A DNA stretch of 64,000 nt from Microcebus murinus (taxonomy: Eukaryota > Chordata > Mammalia > Primates > Cheirogaleidae): positions 24,640,727 through 24,704,726 of the forward strand of contig NC_134115.1 of the NCBI RefSeq assembly GCF_040939455.1. The letters are read 5' to 3'. Below, piece after piece: positions 11,557 to 27,139 of the stretch (position 1 is the stretch's first letter; the number at the start of each line of letters is the position of its first letter). Made by a program: the position numbers and the translations under genes. The notes below the pieces were generated by a model. The model searched no databases, was not told the DNA's origin, and saw only the letters and a list, made by a program, of their open reading frames with translations.

Positions 11557-11620
11557 ACCAATGTTAAATATTTTTTAATGTGATAATGCTATTTATCATA
11601 TCTCACAGTATAGGAAAATG
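11557..11620 (-). repeat. Right arm of the inverted duplication
   Basis: Reverse complement of 9659-9721 with 62 matching positions. Unlike the left arm, this copy looks embedded in a longer old repeat ('gggctctatgttagatatta' before it, 'tgttcctaagaatacatgct' after it). It is therefore probably the donor. Confidence 0.9.
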
Positions 11621-12779
11621 TCTTTGTTCCTAAGAATACATGCTAATGTATTTACAGCCAAAATAACATGACAGAACTTCTGTAGTTTATTTGTATGTAT
11701 AAGTATATATATCTATATATGTATGAATATGTGTGTGTAGAGATTATAATTATTAAGATGAAAATTTATGAAGTTATTCCTAATAAGCCAGAAAAAAATT
11801 CACCAAGCCAAATCAACTAGTAATATAACTGAGTGACTAGATGAACTTTTGCTTCTTAATATTTATATAATTTGAAAGACACTGCTTTGTGGATTTTGGT
11901 AAACTTCATAGGTGAATACTTGCCTACTGCATTTCATCAATGTGTGTTATCCTCAACTTAACCTATTTTCATGTCTCTATTCCATTCATACTTATACAAA
12001 TCTAATCTGTTAAAGTCAGGAATATGACAAATAGAGAAATCAGAAATATCTTAGGAAAAAAGAATCACTAATAAAAATAGTACACTTAAAGAAAAAGTGT
12101 TAGATTGGTTTAAAGGATGATAGAGATAGATACATAGGTACATGCATACATACATATCTATGTATATATGTAGGTAGATGTTAGATAAATCTAGCCATGA
12201 AATGCATTCTCAGCTTTCCTGCTTAGGGCCTACCTTTGTGAAATTGCTGATATATTATTATTTTCTGTAATGAATTTAATGTCTATCACTTCAAATAGGG
12301 TTATAAAATGGAAATAACTGTCTCTCTGCTCCATCTCTCATACATTATTACCTCTTTAATAGCCTGAATAGATATAACAATTTACTGACCACAATTCTAC
12401 CTACTTTAGTGTAAAACTGTACTCATCATTAAGATTAACAAAAATCAATGACTAAGTGGGAAAGTGTGTCACCATGTTAGGTTATATAAAGTAGAATGTA
12501 CGACCATATTTTTTTTCAACATTGACCTATGTAATAATAATGTGCATATAAAAGAGCCACTATTCTCATTAGAAATAGAGTAAGGGCTTTGGCAAAGAGA
12601 AGAGAATGTCATTATTCACAACTACCAATCTATTAACTGTCCCTCCACCATTTTTTCTTCCTCTCATATTCAATGCAAGTGAATGAAACTAATTGTTGTT
12701 CTGCGGGGACAATCTTCAACACAATGTAATTTGCATTTAAAAAAAACATGAATTAGCTACATATTTTGATAAAGTCATA
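11621..12779. other. AT-rich DNA with short tetranucleotide tracts
   Basis: Contains a small TA/TG tract at 11696-11738 and a degenerate GATA/CATA tract at about 12118-12180. Otherwise nothing is recognised. Confidence 0.5.
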
Positions 12780-14310
12780 TAAATATACAGAAAGTTATAG
12801 TGATCACAAATGTATAAGTGCAATAAACTTGCAGACTGAACACCACTGAGTAACTGACTCCTGATTCCAAAAATATAACTTCACTAGATCAGCAGGAAAA
12901 AACCTTCATGCCACTATTCTTCATGAGTAATCACAATCTTGAATTTTAGCACTATACATTAGCTTTGCCTGTTTTTGAAATTTATATAAATATACAATAT
13001 AAACACTTGGTGTCTGGCTTTTTTTCAGCATTATGTTTTTGAGATTTAGCCATAATTCTATGAATAATTATAGTTTGTTCATTCTCATTACTATGTAGTC
13101 AATCATTTTCTGAATAAAATATGAATATATTTATATTTTCAAATTTTGATTGACAATTGAATAATTTCTAGTTTTTGCTTATCATAAATAAAAATAATAT
13201 GAATTGTAATATATTTCAATGATCATATATTTGTATTTCTGGTGGGTATATTTACCTAGAAGGATATTTTCTGAGTGATTAGTCTATATATTTAGACATG
13301 GTAGATAATACCAAATGATTTTCTAGAATGAGTTAAAAAATGTATACTTCTATCAAAAAAGTATGAAATATTTGATTTTCTCCTCCTTCAAATTCTCCTC
13401 TCCTCTATGTTCTTCCTTCCTCTCATTCTTTCTCTCATTATCTTTCTTCCTCCACTGTTTTTCTCTTTTCTTTTATTCTCCCCCTTTTCTCCCTCCTGCC
13501 TCCCTATCTGTCTGTTTTCCTTTCTTTATCTCTCTTTTTTGTTTTGTCTGTTTTGTTTTAGCCACTCTGCTATGTTTTATAACTCATTTATGTTTTAAAT
13601 TTGCTCTTACCTGAAGAATAAGTATGTTGAGTTCATTTTCATATGCTTTTCATTCTTTTAGATCTCTCATTTTCTGAAATGTCTGTCAAATATTTTGGCA
13701 TTTTTTTGTGACTGTGTGTTTTTTTATTACTTTTTATGAATTCTCTGTATTTTCTAGATAAGGCATATAAAAACTATCTTATCCTTCCTGTCACTTGCTG
13801 TTAATTGCATTAATGGTATCATTTGTTAATTAGAATTTCTTAACCTTTATATAGTTTAATGTATCAATCCTCCACGGTTAATATTTTTTATGTTCTGGTT
13901 AAGAAATGTTTGTGGATTTCAAGATCATAAAGATACTCTCCCTTGTTTTCTTCCAAAAACGTTATTTTATTTTGTTTGCATTTAGATACACACTTTCTCT
14001 AAAAGTATTTCTGTATATGATGTGAGGTGGGGGTAAATTTCATTTTGTTTGCAAATAGATATCTATTTGAGCCAGCACTAATTATTGAAAAGACATGTTT
14101 TACTCACTACATTGGATTATCAAATTTGTTGTACTTATTTGATTGCATACATAGACTTCTGTTTCTGGATTCTCTATTTTGTGCCATTGGTTTAATTGTC
14201 TTTTTGTTCTATTACTATATTGTTCTACTTACTAAAGCTTTTTAATAGGTTTTGATATCTGGTAGTGAAATTTCTCCAGCTTATCTTTTTTTTTTAACAA
14301 TATTATTTTT
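12780..14310 (-). mobile_element. Old L1 (L1M) 3' UTR and ORF2 3' half
   Basis: The antisense order is typical of L1M. It starts with a 3' UTR segment with 'ctggctttttttcagcatta' and 'gtttttgagatttagccata'. ORF2-derived words follow ('gatgtgaggtgggggtaaat' near 14019 and 'ttttgatatctggtagtgaa' near 14250). A pyrimidine-rich tract (13363-13560) interrupts it. No ORF2 frame of useful length survives. Confidence 0.65.
13363..13560. repeat. Polypyrimidine (CT-rich) tract
   Basis: About 200 bp composed almost wholly of C and T on the plus strand. Two long overlapping open frames through it encode Phe/Ser/Leu/Pro-rich low-complexity peptides and are not genes. Confidence 0.8.
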
Positions 14311-14331
14311 CTTTGAAACACCTTCCCCATT

Positions 14332-14334
<3 letters not shown>

Positions 14335-14376
<42 letters not shown>
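14335..14376. repeat. (AC)21 microsatellite
   Basis: An uninterrupted AC dinucleotide run of 42 bp. Because it is pure, it is likely length-polymorphic between individuals. Confidence 0.97.
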
Positions 14377-14379
<3 letters not shown>

Positions 14380-14599
14380 CCACTCCTGCACTGTTCAGGA
14401 ATGCTGGGAGGAAAACATGGCAGGTTCACCATCAAGTCCTTGGTACTTCCAAGTTTGATCTTTTTCTTCTATCTACCTGGTATGATTCATTTTTTAGAGT
14501 GCTCAAAAACCACTTCATGCATTTTTTACAGGTTTTACAGCAATAAATCTGTGAAGTCTGTTTCTTAATAATATGCAGACAGTGAAATCTCTGCTAAGT

Positions 14600-17172
<2,573 letters not shown>

Positions 17173-17189
17173 TTTTTGGCCCTTTTTCT

Positions 17190-17904
17190 TTTAATTTTTT
17201 TAAAAGTTTTTATTTTAGCGTATTATGGGGGTACAAGTGTTAAGGTTACTTATATTGCCCATGCCCCCCTCACCCCTCAAGTAAGAGCTTCAAGCATGTC
17301 CATCCCCCAAACGTTGCACATCTTACTCGTTGTGGTTGTATATACCCATCCCCACCTCCCCCCTCCCACCCTCCTGACACCAGATAAATGTTACTCCTAT
17401 ATGTCCACTTAGGTGTTGATCCGTTAATACCAATTTGCTGGCGAGTACATGTGGTGCTGTTTTTTCATTCTTGAGATACTTCACTTAGTAGAATGGGTTC
17501 CAGCTGTATTCAGGAATATACAAGAGGTGGGATATCACCATTGTTTCTTAAAGCTGAGTAGATTCCATGGTATACATATACCACATTTTATTAATCCACT
17601 CATGAATTGATGGGCACTTGGCTTGTTTCCACAGCTTTGCAATTGTGAATTGTGCTGCTATAAACATTCGAGTGCAGGTGTTTTTTTCATAAATTGACTT
17701 TTAATCTTTTGGATAGATGCCCAGTAGTGGAATTGCTGGATCAAATGGTAGATCTACTCATATCGCTTTGAGGTATCTCCATATTGCTTTCCACAGAGGT
17801 TGAACTAGTTTGCAGTCCCACCAGCAGTGTAGGAGTATTCCTCTCTCTCCGTATCCACGCCAGCATTTGTTGTTTGGGGACTTTTTGATAAAGGCCATTC
17901 TTAA
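17190..17904 (-). mobile_element. 5'-truncated lemur-type L1
   Basis: An antisense copy of the lemur-type L1 3' end. It has the 3' UTR ('gcgtattatgggggtacaag', G-rich tract at about 17340-17372 on the minus strand) and the terminal part of ORF2 up to 'gggactttttgataaaggcc'. There the L1 stops and unrelated DNA begins. It lies against the remnant of the older L1 beside the Alu. No convincing target duplication was found. Confidence 0.88.
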
Positions 17905-18240
17905 AATTCACATCAAGCAATTTATCCTGATGCTATCATGCTTTTGGAATTCAAACACCACCCTTGCTCTAGTCTCTGAAGCAACTATTGGCTTTGTAAT
18001 ATTGAAACCAGAATCCTATATTTATAAGACATTCTCAGTAATAGTTTTTACTTTTAATTTTTGTGCTTTACCTGATCAACATATAAGTTATGTTCTCAGT
18101 AGCACCTTACTAGGCCTGTTCTTCAGCTTTTTGGAGGGACACTTAGTATTTTTGGTAGGACCTTAAGTATCCTCATTGTCTATCATTACTGTCTTCAGAT
18201 TCTTTAGTGCCCCATTTTAGAAATAAACATTTTTTAAAGA
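17905..18240. other. Unclassified DNA
   Basis: An open frame running from inside the L1 (17810) to 18166 crosses the insertion junction, so it is not a gene. No other feature recognised. Confidence 0.5.
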
Positions 18241-18400
18241 AATTTAATGACAGCTCTCACTTATCAAGTGCTTACTATAATTTTTAAGTGCATCATCTCA
18301 TGCAATGCTTAAAATAAAGTCAATACATTACAGATTAGGAAACTGAAACTTAACAAAGTTCAGAAACTTGGGCAAGGTCACTCACATGATGTGGCATATC
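18241..18400 (+). mobile_element. MIR SINE
   Basis: The order is 'tcaagtgcttactataattt', 'catcatctcatgcaatgctt', 'cagattaggaaactgaaact' and 'acttgggcaaggtcactcac'. It follows the tRNA-derived ancient MIR element in sense orientation. Confidence 0.8.
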
Positions 18401-18944
18401 TGCATTTTGTATGTCTTACTCATTTATTAATTTTGCATCTGTTGACTAGCTGTCATTACTGGTGATAATACTGGCAGTGGGAAATAGCCAGGGTCCCTAC
18501 CCTTATGAAGCTAACACAGCTATATATAAGCTAAGGTAAAAACAAGCAACAAACAGTAATACCCCAGTGAATGTGTAATTACAGGCTCCATCTATGTGCT
18601 TTGGCAGAGAATATTAATGGACTTATGCAAAGGCTAGTATGTCTTCAATAACCCTCTGCCTTATACAACATAACCCTTCATATTGACAGTTGTGCAGCAT
18701 CTGCTGAGGTGGGACAAGCAATTCTATAAAATTAGCTTCAGAATGATGATTTTTACCACAGCTCTACCTCACATGATGAGGTATTAATTAGTACTTGTAA
18801 CACAAGTCACCACTTCAATCACTCACAGACGTAACACTGGTCCCATTGTAATAAAAAGACTGTATGGGGACTTCAGAAGCTGACTTCTGAAAGGCTGTTC
18901 ATGAACTATTGATTTAATTGATTTTTCATGTTTATATTCTAAGA

Positions 18945-19150
18945 CAGTGATTCTCAGATTTTTTCTAAGAAGCAGATCCCTTTTAATTTTGCAAACATTC
19001 ACATAAAGATGAATTTCTGATCATTTTGGATTAAGAACATCCAAATATGAATGGTTTCATGGTGTCAGAAACAATAAAATTAACTTTCATTTTATTATTT
19101 AGTAAAACATTTAAATATATTTAAAAACTAATAGTATGCACTTGGTTTCC
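18945..19150 (+). mobile_element. Possible hAT-Charlie DNA transposon remnant
   Basis: 'agacagtgattctcagattt' at the left edge resembles the 'cagtggttctcaaactttt' terminus of Charlie-class miniature elements. A matching right terminus was not found, so this is tentative. Confidence 0.35.
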
Positions 19151-19189
19151 AAGTATGATTGTAATAAATTTTCTAGGGGGCTATGGCCC

Positions 19190-19330
19190 TAAACTGTGGA
19201 TTCAGAATAACTTGACTACATTATTTGCTAGTTGTGTGACCTTAGAGAGATTTCTTAACCTCTATTACCTCCTCCTCACTCATCAAAATGGTTACAATAA
19301 AAGCATATACCTCATAGAATTTACAAAATA
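19190..19330 (-). mobile_element. MIR SINE, antisense
   Basis: 'gctagttgtgtgaccttaga', 'tttcttaacctctattacct' and 'acctcatagaatttacaaaa' are the reverse-oriented MIR core. Confidence 0.8.
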
Positions 19331-20955
19331 AATCTTCATAGTATGTATACATACGTGCCTGTATAGTCACATATGTACATATCAAACTTTTAAATGACAT
19401 AAATTATACACAGAGAAAAGTCCAAATATTATTCATGCTGTTGGAGAATGGAATGTCTATCTGTTTGGACTGGACTTGATTCAGCAGAGATTAAGGCTGT
19501 GATTTAGGAAGAAATACACTGTTAAAATGTTTTGCATGGCTTAAAGAGTTTTGACTGTATCCTGAAGTTTGTTTCATGTAAGAACACCTAATAATCATTG
19601 AGTAAGAAGACATGATTTTGCCACCTAGTAGTCATAGGTTGTTACCTTGGAATGTTAGTTAACCTTCAGCTTTCTGATAAATTATATCTAACATTTGAAA
19701 GATTGCAAGGTGGGGCACATATATACAGATGAGAAAAGAGAGGAACAACAGACTGACCTTCATAAAGCACTACAAACCAAATGAGATAACATGCTAAAAT
19801 TTGTTTAACATACTACAAAGAGTAAGCTAATATAAGTTGACATTAATAAATGGATTGTAAATTAGGCATTATTAGGTAAAACAAACCTAAGTTTTTGAAA
19901 AGAAAAAAATTAGAAATGCCATTGAATCTTGTTTTGAAAGATTCTTTTCTGAACTAGTATCTATGAAAATGCAAGGTTATTTTTTGTGGACGTTAGCTCA
20001 CAAAAAGGAAGTATGTCTTCAATTTGCACTGAAAAATTCTCCAAATTACTGTAGAAAAACAAAAACAATGAAAATCAATTGGGTAAATGGTATCATCACA
20101 TAAAGATTGTTTACATTTTCAGAAGAAATCACTGTCTTATAGTCTTATGAAAAAATTTTTCCAGATGCATGAAGTATTTGATAGACTAATCAAATTCTTA
20201 TGATTATAGTTCTCAAGAACTCCCCAAAACTATTTTCTCTAAGCAGGATCATCCTTTGGAAATCAAGTAAGAAGATATGGAAGAAACAGTATTAGTGATT
20301 TGTTTGAAAATAAGTATAGTAATATGTTATGTTGTAAGCAAAACCATTTTAAAAATTAAATGTCAATGGCAGTTTCACAAAAGGTAAGGGTTCCCTAGCA
20401 GAGCTCTCTGTTGTGTAAATAGGACTAATAAATCCATCTCTGAGAAGCAAAGAAAAATGGATACAAATGGAAACACAGTAGAAAGATGAGACCTCTTTAG
20501 TTCCTACCCAGTGAGGGGATTAAATAGCCAACATGTTTCTTTGTTGTTGTTGCTGTAAATTTTAAGGCCAAGATGAGCATGTGGCGTAATGACCAGAAGG
20601 AAACTTGCTTTCCTTGTAGAACTGACCATGTTTAGACAATGCACAGAAAAGATGTATGGAGACAGATAGATTGTGGTATCTTGACACTTGTCTTAGTTTA
20701 CTTAGAACTTTGTTAAAAACAATTAGTGTAGTGTAAATCAATGGCTCACTATACAGCACCTCTCCTGAAACAGAAAGAGCAAAACACTCATTAGAGGTGT
20801 GGTTCTTGGAGGTTTTCTGACTACAGTACAAGAGAAAGTTTCAGTTCAGTGTAATTTCTACCATCATACTAAGGTAACATTTGGATATTATTTAAAATTA
20901 ATTATATAGCTCATGGATATCACTTGAACTAGAAATTAATTGGTTGGTTTTTAGT
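19331..20955. other. AT-rich unique DNA
   Basis: No coding region or repeat family recognised. The minus-strand frame at 20562-20831 has no domain features I recognise. Confidence 0.5.
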
Positions 20956-21164
20956 TCAATGTTTATTGTATTTAATAAAAATATAGAAAAGTATATAAAT
21001 TAAAATATAGTCTGCTGTGTTTTCCTCTTTTTTTATTCCTAATATTTCTAATTTATATCTTATTTCTTTCATTCTTTATCAGCCTATGAGAGTCATTAAT
21101 TTTATTTATCTCTTTAAAAAATTAACTTTTGGATTTTTGAATTTCCCTGTTGCTTATTTGTTGA

Positions 21165-21715
21165 TTGTATTTATTGCATATTTTCTGCATAACGAATCAT
21201 CCCCAAATTTATTAACTTTAAACAAATATATAAACTCAGTTAGGTGGATCTACTGCTTCAGGTGATAAAGTAAGTCATCCAAAACAACAACAGGGCTGAA
21301 CATTCAAATGGGTTTGCTCACATTTCCACCATCATGGAGGGAAGACTGGGCTCTGCTGGGACTTTGAGATGGCCCTGTCCCTCTGTATCTCTCTCTAAGT
21401 AATTTTAGGGCATCTCACTCTCTACCTGGTTTTTCCACCTGTCCCCTCCACATAGTCTTTCCAAATGACAATTCCATAGAGTGTTCAGTCTTCTTGCATG
21501 GCAGATCAGGCTCCTGAAAGCACAGAGCAGCTGTTAGGGCTCAGGTAATGAACCATCATGAGATTACTTCTACTTCATTCATTTATTAAAGGAAGGCACA
21601 GACCTATCCAATATTCAATGGGAAGGGATTTTACCAGGGCTTTAATAAAAATAGGAGCCATTCTTTCAGAGTCATCAAAGGAGCCAACTACCACATATAT
21701 GTTAGGTGAATTTTC
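21165..21715. mobile_element. Old interspersed repeat, class uncertain
   Basis: This block has a base composition unlike its L1M surroundings ('tgggctctgctgggactttg', 'cccctccacatagtctttcc'). L1M sequence resumes on both sides, so it looks like an insertion. It resembles old LTR or DNA-transposon repeats that begin with a 'ccaaa(a)tttattaactttaaa'-like sequence, but I cannot assign a family. Confidence 0.4.
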
Positions 21716-22144
21716 CTAGTTCATATGGTGAGTTTTCTGTTTTTTTGTTTTAACATTTGTTTAATTTTTTATATAATTTTTGTAAGTCATTCTTGATTTA
21801 TGAGAGACACACTTGCATACACATATACTAATTTGGGGGATTATCATAGATTTATAGATTAGTTACATATTTGATAAATTTTTTTTTAATTTGTTGAGAA
21901 TTGTTTCATGGACTGACATTATGATCTATTTTGGCCAATGTTCCCTGTGCCAAATTGAAAAAAAAGATTTTTCTATATATACTTTGAATTTGATAGGCAC
22001 TATGATATTTTTATGCTAGTTATTTATCTTTAAACTTATTAAAATTTTCTATACCATTATCAATATTTATCTGCTTGTTCTTATATTAGAAAAGTTGGGT
22101 TAAAATCTTCATTCATGTCTGTATTTGTCAGCTTCTTCTTTCAA

Positions 22145-22478
22145 TTTTTTTTTTTTTTTTTGAGACAGAGTCTCATTTTGTTGCCCAGGCTAGAGTGAGT
22201 GCCCTGGCGTCAGCCTAGCTCACAGCAACCTCAAACTCCTAGGCTCAAGAGATCCTCCTCCCTCAGCCTCCAGAGTAGCTGGGACTACAGGCATGTGCCA
22301 CCATGCCCGGCTAATTTTTTGTATATATTTTTAGTTGGCCAATTAATTTCTTTCCATTTATAGTAGAGACAGGGTCTCGCTCTTGCTCAGGCTGGTTTCG
22401 AACTCCTGACCTCGAGCAATCCGCCCACCTCGGCCTCCCAGAGAGCTAGGATTATAGGCGTGAGCCACCTCGCCTGGC
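22145..22478 (-). mobile_element. Strepsirrhine-type Alu, well preserved
   Basis: An antisense dimeric Alu with a 17-base T-tract (22145-22161) and body to 22478. 'gcgtcagcctagctcacagc' in one arm and the linker 'ttagttggccaattaatttc' between arms are hallmarks of lemur/loris Alu subfamilies. The second arm has 'ctcgcctggc' at its end. It retains several CpGs and is younger than its L1M host. A short possible duplication 'tcaatt' (22141-22146 and 22479-22484) flanks it. Confidence 0.92.
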
Positions 22479-24620
22479 TCAATTCTTGCATATATAAATT
22501 TACTGTTAGGTACATTAAAATTTGGAGGTGTTATATCTCCCTGGATTTGGGAGGAGAATAACCAATTAAGCCTTTCAAAATGTGTAATTTCTGATATCAT
22601 TCTTGCCTTAAAGTCTACATTACCTGATATCACATTACCTACAACATATATATATTTTATTAGATTTGCACGGTATATCTTTTTGAACTATAATTTTAAC
22701 CTTTTTGTATATTTAAATAGGTATGATGCATTTCTTATAAGCAGCTTATAAGTTTTGTGTTTTCATTCAGTTTAACTTTTTTGTCTTTTTACTGATGCAT
22801 TTAATCCAGTTACATTTAACATTATTAGTAGTGTTTTCATATTTCGTTCTACCATTTCACTTATTTTATTGTTACTGTTCCATTGTTTTATATTGCCTTC
22901 TTTATTTTTTGTCTTGTTTTGTAATAATTTCATGTAAATCATAGGCATGGACCATATTTAAGGGGAAAGAATTGTATGGGTGTATGAATACCAGGAGAAC
23001 CATCAAAGTAACAGATTACAACATGTACTGGGTGTGAGTGTGTGTATGTATATGTGTGTTCTATCATTTATTTAAAAATATTTTCTAAATTCCCTCACAC
23101 GGTCTTCTCTGTTAGTTTTTGATGGTTTTATCTTTTACCTTTATAAGAGGGCTCTTTAATAATTATACAATAATTGATTTAGTGGAGTCTATCACTTTCA
23201 AAACTACCAAAAAATGCTTTACCTCTGTTAACTCCTATTTTAAGTGAAAATATAGGGTGTTTATTTACTATTGTCCCCTTTCTGCCCATTTGTTCATGCT
23301 TTCATAAATTTTATTTCTACATATATTTTAAACCCCAAAATACAAGATATTTTTTATTTTATACCGTTAGTATACATACATACTTACCCATGCATTTATT
23401 ATTTCCATTTTGCTTCATTCTTTGCATTTTGATGAGTATTTCTGGGATCATTATCCTGCTGTCTTAACTTCATGGCTGATTTTTTTCAGTTTTTTTGTTT
23501 TGTTGTTTTTTTGCCTGAAATTGTACTTATTTCACTCTCATTTTCAGGATATTTTTGTTGGGTATAGAATTCTTTAGTGAAAATTTCCCTCTATTTTGAA
23601 GATATCATTGTATATTTTGTCCAATTTTTATCATTTATGTTAGTAAGTTGGCTATTAATCTCACTATGATTCTTATTGAAATGATTGTGTTTATTTCTAT
23701 GGTTTCTCTAAAATTTTTTTTTCTTTGTCTTTAGTTTCAGAGGTTTTACTTTGATGATTTGAGGTGTCATTTTCTTTGTGATATCTTGCTTGCTGTATAA
23801 ATTATTTCTGGAATGTGAAGCTTGATGACATTTCTTGCCCTCCATCTCTTAAAATATCGCTTCTACCTCATTTGTTTCCTTTTCATCTTTTGGAGTTACA
23901 ATTGTATGTCTGCTAGACCTTTTCATTATATGTAATGTTTTTCATTCCTATCTTCATCTTTTTCTCTTTTATTTTCTCTTTATGATTTCACATTAATATT
24001 TTCTCTTGACTTATATTTCTGTTCATTAATTCTCTCTTTAGAAGTATCTGATTTCCTGTTAAACTCATCAATTTGGTTCATAATTTCAGTTAATGTACTT
24101 TTTTGTTGTATAATTTTAATTCAAATTTGTTTGAAAAAGATTTTGTTCTCCATTGAAATTATCCACCTTTATCTTTATCTTTTGTATATATTAACCACAG
24201 TATGTTCAATAATCACATTTTATATTTTCATTATCCTAAACACCTTTCATTTTTTTCTTGTCTGCTGCTCTCTTGACCCTGCCTCTTGGAATGCCTAGTG
24301 AATATGTCTTTGGGAACTTAGTTTTGCTTTAGACAGGCAATTAGAATATATATAAAACCTTCAACCAATAAGAGATTGAGTTAATTTCTTGTGTTGCAGA
24401 ATTTGTAAGAAATGATTTAGTTTTGTTTTTCCTTTATTCATACACTGAAACCCTTTGGGGCTTCTAAATGGTGTGTTTCTAGAATGTTTATAAGAGCCCC
24501 TTCTCTTTGACAATTTTGGAATTACATTTTTTTATCTCATCCACACTAAGAAAATGCTGAATGCTCTACTTTTCTTATCATTTGTGGTCTTTCCTTTTTT
24601 GTTCATCTTTGTACCCTATA

Positions 24621-27130
24621 GAATATGAACCAACTTGACAATTAGCAGATGCCTTGAGGGAATATGTGGCAGAATACTGGAATAGCTCTATTGATTTTCC
24701 ATGCACTGAAGTATTTTGGTCTCCAAGTCCTTTCAATGTTGGCCTTCTTTAATGCATAAAACTGATTTTTAAAAATGTTTTTGAAGTTTTATGTTCGTTC
24801 TTATTAGGGATATAGATCTGCTTCAAGCTACTCTGTTACATTTAGACATGGAAGTTGTTCTTTTTCAGTACTTTCTCCAAATATAACTTCTCTCTTTGGT
24901 TGTCTGAAAAATAATTATATAATTAAGTCGTTATAATTTTTGCAACATATACTTTTACAGGTAAAAGTCTGTTGTCCATTCTCATCAACATTTAAATTAT
25001 TTGAAGTACATAACAGATTATTTGTTTATTACCAGTTACTATTTCCATTTTGATGAATTTTTGTCAGACTTCATCCAGATGGTCTCTGAAGACAAGGCAA
25101 GGTTCCACAGACATTGCTTTTTAGATGCAACTCAAAAATTATATTAAGAATTTCTGAGGGGTAAGATGATAGAATAAAATAAAACAGAAATTTTTCTTTC
25201 TTCATTTCTTGTTTCACTCCCAAATTGAAACTTTGTTCTCATGCATAATGTTTCAGAGTATAGTGACTTCTGAATTGAAGACAAGGATAATTATTACATG
25301 TCCTATTACACATTTTAAATATTACATGCATTGCAACACTAAATATTAGAACAGGAGAGGACTTAAAAGGTCACAGACTCTGACTTAATAATGAGGGAAT
25401 GGAAGTCCTTAGAAGTTAAATAACATTTGAAAAAAGACCACCATAAAAACCCTAAATTTGTATCTCTATTGTATGCCAATGTAGAATTCTAATTTAGAAT
25501 AATAGTTAGGCAAGCCTACAGAATTATTATATACTGCCTCCATTCTCATAGACTAAAAATATATAAAAATATTAATATATATACTTAAAATATATCTTTA
25601 CATACTTGATTTTAAAAATGAAGAGCTGAAACGATTAAAAACAATTATTGAATATGTACTAGAAAATAATTTGTGACCCATATTTAAAACATGAGTAAAT
25701 ATATTGAAATCTTTTTAAATTGAACTAACATGTCCAAAGAAGTATCATTTTTGAAAGAAAAATTACTTTCATAGTTTAACCAAATAAACTTCTCTTTTTT
25801 CTCTTATTTGCATTTTACTGAGCTTAAGTATATTATAGAGAGTAAAGGAATGTTTTATATTGTTTTAGGTAAAGACTTTTAAAGACAAACTTTAAAGAAG
25901 CATCATCAATATAGATGATATTCAAAATTATCTTTGTATACAATTTATGTGATCACAAAATCAAATGTCATATTGCATCTTAGTGATTTTCAGATCAATA
26001 CTCAATTTAATATTGTATCTAATGTTTTCAATTTGTACCATGTATACATTATGATTAATTGGATAAAATTAAGTAGTGACTTTAATTGTTCTGCGATATT
26101 TCAATTTTGACATTTCAGCAAATATTTCTTTCTGATATCTGTGTTTTATAATATATCCAGCTCAATCATGGCCTTTCCAGCTTGGTTATCAAGCTGGTGA
26201 TATTGTGAGATATCTCTCATTTGTGATATAACTTTCTAAAAAGTTATGCAGCTAGCTGAAAACAGAAATTAGCAAAGCTTTCCCCCTTTCCGTTTCATTT
26301 GCCTCCTGACTTTTTAGTTTGAAATAAACAAACAAACAAACAAACAGACACCTCTATGCAAGTCAGTGAATTTTTCTCTTTTGGCTTCTTCAGCCAATTT
26401 CTTTGGAAAAAACCCTTCCTTTCTACCTTCTTTGCTACTCACTTTATTATGAAAATGGAAAAATAGGGTCATCACCTAGCATAATTGTTTTTAAAATGGA
26501 CATCTATTAAGTATTCTCTCAAAAGTATGCACATGACACACATTTTGGAAAGGTAAAGCTTATGAAGAAAGGGGCAAAGGCAATTGATGATGTGGAAATG
26601 CAACAAAGAAAATCAATCTGTTTCATATGGAGAGACTGAAAAACGTAGCCACCTTTGTTCAATGTGCTATTTTGCTATGTTATTTTATTTAAATTTGGTT
26701 GGGACTTGCAAAATTCCCAAGCAAAATGTGTCAGATGTTTTCATTTTATGATTGGATCAGTTAGGTTGAGAAACTCCAGACGTTCACCTCATTCTGTTTG
26801 TGAAAGTATCTCGGTTACAAAGATCCTATCTGTCCCCTGTGGTTTGATGGATCAGGCTTGCCCCGAAACAGCTGACACTTCTGACAACCTATGCTGGCAT
26901 TTATGCTTCTGAGCTCAATCCAAAATACTTCTGGAAACACAAAATCAGTTTAGTTTCCTAAGTATTCTTTGTTAGGTGCTCAGCTTTTCTTATTTTCATC
27001 TGCAAGCCTTGGGTTTATGTGTCAGATTTGCTTTGCTCTTTGATCACTGGCAATTAAATCAAGCTATTGAGAAGAAAATTCAAAACTCTTCAAAACTTCC
27101 CCACTTATTTGAAGTTGATTTTTATTTGTT
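24621..27130. other. AT-rich DNA, no gene recognised
   Basis: Contains a short (CAAA)n-type tract at about 26323-26348. The 85-codon frame at 26655-26912 has no start context, domain or conservation evidence that I can judge, and I do not call it a gene. Confidence 0.5.
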
Positions 27131-27139
27131 CGTCTTTCT

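Larger units (their letters stand above)
20956..24620 (-). mobile_element. Long decayed L1M: ORF2 5' part, ORF1 and 5' region
   Basis: Antisense blocks appear in the order expected of one L1 read backwards. ORF2 reverse-transcriptase upstream region is at 20956-21160. The ORF2 endonuclease/upstream region runs from about 21730 to 22930, for example 'ttcatggactgacattatga' and 'tctacattacctgatatcac'. ORF1-derived sequence follows at about 23500-24130 ('ttactttgatgatttgaggt'). A 5' region lies near 24290-24360. No long frame survives. It is interrupted by an old repeat (21165-21715) and an Alu (22145-22478). A block at about 22940-23100 may be a further insertion. Confidence 0.7.

Noticed and set aside
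9659..11620. Inverted repeat as terminal repeats of a DNA transposon
   Set aside because: No flanking target duplication, and the interior consists of unrelated retroelement remnants.
13363..13614. Overlapping Ser/Phe/Leu-rich frames
   Set aside because: They are translations of a CT-rich tract.
26655..26912. 85-codon open frame
   Set aside because: No domain, splice context or conservation evidence, and its length is expected by chance in this much sequence.
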